Shown here: piece by piece, positions 5,719 to 6,314 of the stretch
Layout: the number at the start of each line of letters is the position of its first letter
Position numbering within the stretch: the stretch's first letter is position 1
DNA from: an uncultured Methanobrevibacter sp.
GTDB lineage: Archaea > Methanobacteriota > Methanobacteria > Methanobacteriales > Methanobacteriaceae
NCBI GenBank assembly: GCA_902795935.1
Contig: CADBMS010000151.1
Location: 1 to 6,314 of the forward strand
Direction of reading: 5' to 3'
Length of the DNA: 6,314 bases
Made by a program: the position numbers and the translations under genes
Notes under the pieces: generated by a model
Database searches by the model: none
What the model was told of the DNA's origin: nothing
Seen by the model: only the letters and a program-made list of their open reading frames with translations

Positions 5719-5827
5719 TGCCGGGAGCGGGATTCGAACCCGCGGCCTCACGGTATCCCAGGAAAAAGTCAGAGCAGTGCTTAATACCCTATGAGCCGTG
5801 CGCTCTAACCAGCTGAGCCACCCCGGC
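5719..5827 (-). tRNA. Elongator tRNA-Met(CAT) with intron
   Basis: The minus strand folds as a full cloverleaf. The acceptor is GCCGGGG with TCCCGGC (one G-U pair), the D arm GCTC/GAGC, the anticodon stem CACGG/CCGTG, the loop CTCATA plus A38, the variable loop AGGCC, and the T arm GCGGG-TTCGAAT-CCCGC. The discriminator is A at 5719, and CCA is not encoded. Anticodon CAT is at 5793-5791. The mature length is 74 nt before CCA addition, after removal of a 35-nt intron. The body (GCC-GGG acceptor start and TGGCTCAGCTGG D region) fits elongator Met rather than initiator or Ile2 tRNAs, which also carry CAT, though this is by comparison from memory. Confidence 0.95.
5755..5789 (-). other. tRNA-Met intron, 35 nt, at position 37/38
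   Basis: CTCA of the anticodon loop (5795-5792) pairs with TGGG (5760-5757) to make the 4-bp central helix. It is flanked by 3-nt bulges TA|G (5791-5789) and AT|A (5756-5754), a canonical bulge-helix-bulge for the archaeal splicing endonuclease. Cleavage after the second base of each bulge removes 5789-5755 exactly. Confidence 0.9.
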
Positions 5828-5860
5828 GTGTGACTTATTGATTATCAGTATTTCGTACTA

Positions 5861-5868
5861 TTTATAAT
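5861..5868 (-). promoter_or_regulatory. TATA box of tRNA-Met
   Basis: The minus strand reads ATTATAAA, preceded by AAAA, centred about 37 nt before the tRNA 5' end. A start about 25 nt downstream leaves a 5' leader of about 10 nt for RNase P to remove. Confidence 0.5.
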
Positions 5869-5914
5869 TTTTGTTTAATATAATACTATAAAATCAAATA
5901 ATTCAGTAAAACTA

Positions 5915-5922
5915 ATATAAAA
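5915..5922 (+). promoter_or_regulatory. Possible TATA box of the marker 8 gene
   Basis: ATATAAAA lies about 50 nt before the ATG at 5965; a start about 25 nt later would give a leader near 20-25 nt with the Shine-Dalgarno. TTATATA at 5929-5935 is a rival but sits too close to leave a leader. The region is so AT-rich that the choice is tentative. Confidence 0.35.
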
Positions 5923-5925
5923 TAA

Positions 5926-5947
5926 AAATTATATACGCTTATAATTT
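5926..5947. repeat. 8-bp inverted repeat before the marker 8 gene
   Basis: AAATTATA (5926-5933) and TATAATTT (5940-5947) are perfectly complementary around TACGCT. It lies between the likely TATA box and the Shine-Dalgarno, so it could be an operator or a leader hairpin, or chance. Confidence 0.35.
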
Positions 5948-5964
5948 ATTAAAGAGGTTTTAAA

Positions 5965-6314
5965 ATGGATGAACATATAATTGAAGCTCTAGGTAAATCA
6001 AAAATCACAATAAAAGATGGTAAAGTAACAAAAATTGAAGAACCATTAATAGATTATTGTCCATTATTCCATAAACATAGGGGTATTGAAAAAATAGATG
6101 AAGATTCAATAAAAGAAAATATTGATTTCAGAATCAATGATTTTGGGTTGTGTGTTCCTGAAAGGAAATTATATGCTGATGATTTTTTATCATTTGGAAT
6201 TTCAGAAACTATAAGTACTATGATTGATGAAAAATTCATTGATGCATCTGTATTAGTTTGTGATGGTGCAGGAACAGTAATTGTTCAAAATTCAAAATTA
6301 GTTCAAGGAATTGG
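5965..6314 (+). CDS. Methanogenesis marker protein 8 (DUF2099), N-terminal part
   Basis: The first 116 codons and two bases of a gene cut by the right edge. The ATG at 5965 follows GAGGT (5954-5958) with a 6-nt gap. The start MDEHIIEALGKSKITIKDGK, then EEPLIDYCPLF (25-35), RGI (39-41), FRINDFGLC (55-63), FLSFGISE (74-81) and VCDGAGTVIV (98-107) fit my memory of methanogenesis marker protein 8, a family of roughly 300 aa found in nearly all methanogens and few other organisms. Its biochemical function is not established. The conserved Cys residues 32, 63 and 99 and the Gly-rich CDGAGT turn could bind a metal or cofactor, but that is inference. It is transcribed divergently from tRNA-Met. Nothing suggests a broken frame in the visible part. 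Confidence 0.88.
   Translation, partial: MDEHIIEALGKSKITIKDGKVTKIEEPLIDYCPLFHKHRGIEKIDEDSIKENIDFRINDFGLCVPERKLYADDFLSFGISETISTMIDEKFIDASVLVCDGAGTVIVQNSKLVQGI

Noticed and set aside
6054..6239. 61-codon minus-strand frame
   Set aside because: Antisense shadow inside the methanogenesis marker 8 gene.

Overview
The window looks like chromosomal DNA of a pseudomurein-walled methanogen of the order Methanobacteriales, most likely Methanosphaera or a close Methanobrevibacter. Four observations support this. The DNA is extremely AT-rich. A secreted protein carries pseudomurein-binding repeats. There is an intron-containing archaeal elongator tRNA-Met. The rightmost gene is a methanogenesis marker protein. 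Promoters are archaeal (TTTATATA-type TATA boxes), Shine-Dalgarno sites are clear, and several genes are followed by oligo-T terminator runs.

Layout from left to right. Positions 1-122 (minus) hold what looks like a frameshifted remnant of a DDE transposase that runs off the left edge. Positions 384-2717 (minus) encode a 777-aa secreted protein: signal peptide, Ser/Thr/Asn-rich linker, four Ig-like repeats, pseudomurein-binding repeats, and a C-terminal transglutaminase-like Cys-His-Asp domain resembling pseudomurein endoisopeptidases. It starts at TTG behind a strong Shine-Dalgarno. A noncoding spacer of about 670 bp follows, with the promoter of that gene, a direct repeat and an imperfect 61-nt hairpin. 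At 3389-3766 (plus) lies a 125-aa DUF4258-like protein with a Lys-rich tail. Convergent with it, at 3784-3879 (minus), is an easily missed 31-aa single-membrane-span protein with its own promoter and Shine-Dalgarno. Upstream of that is glnA (3995-5329, minus), a type I-alpha glutamine synthetase. A tRNA-Met(CAT) gene with a 35-nt bulge-helix-bulge intron sits at 5719-5827 (minus). Divergent from it, the first 116 codons of methanogenesis marker protein 8 begin at 5965 (plus) and run off the right edge.

The genes do not form one operon. glnA is nitrogen assimilation, the tRNA and marker 8 are housekeeping or methanogenesis genes, and the left part (cell-surface protein, decayed transposase, DUF4258 orphan, long spacer) has an accessory character. 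I see no CRISPR array, no complete insertion sequence and no clearly new multigene system. The most worthwhile unannotated items are the 31-aa membrane protein after glnA, the modular wall-binding transglutaminase-like protein, the transposase remnant and the structured spacer.
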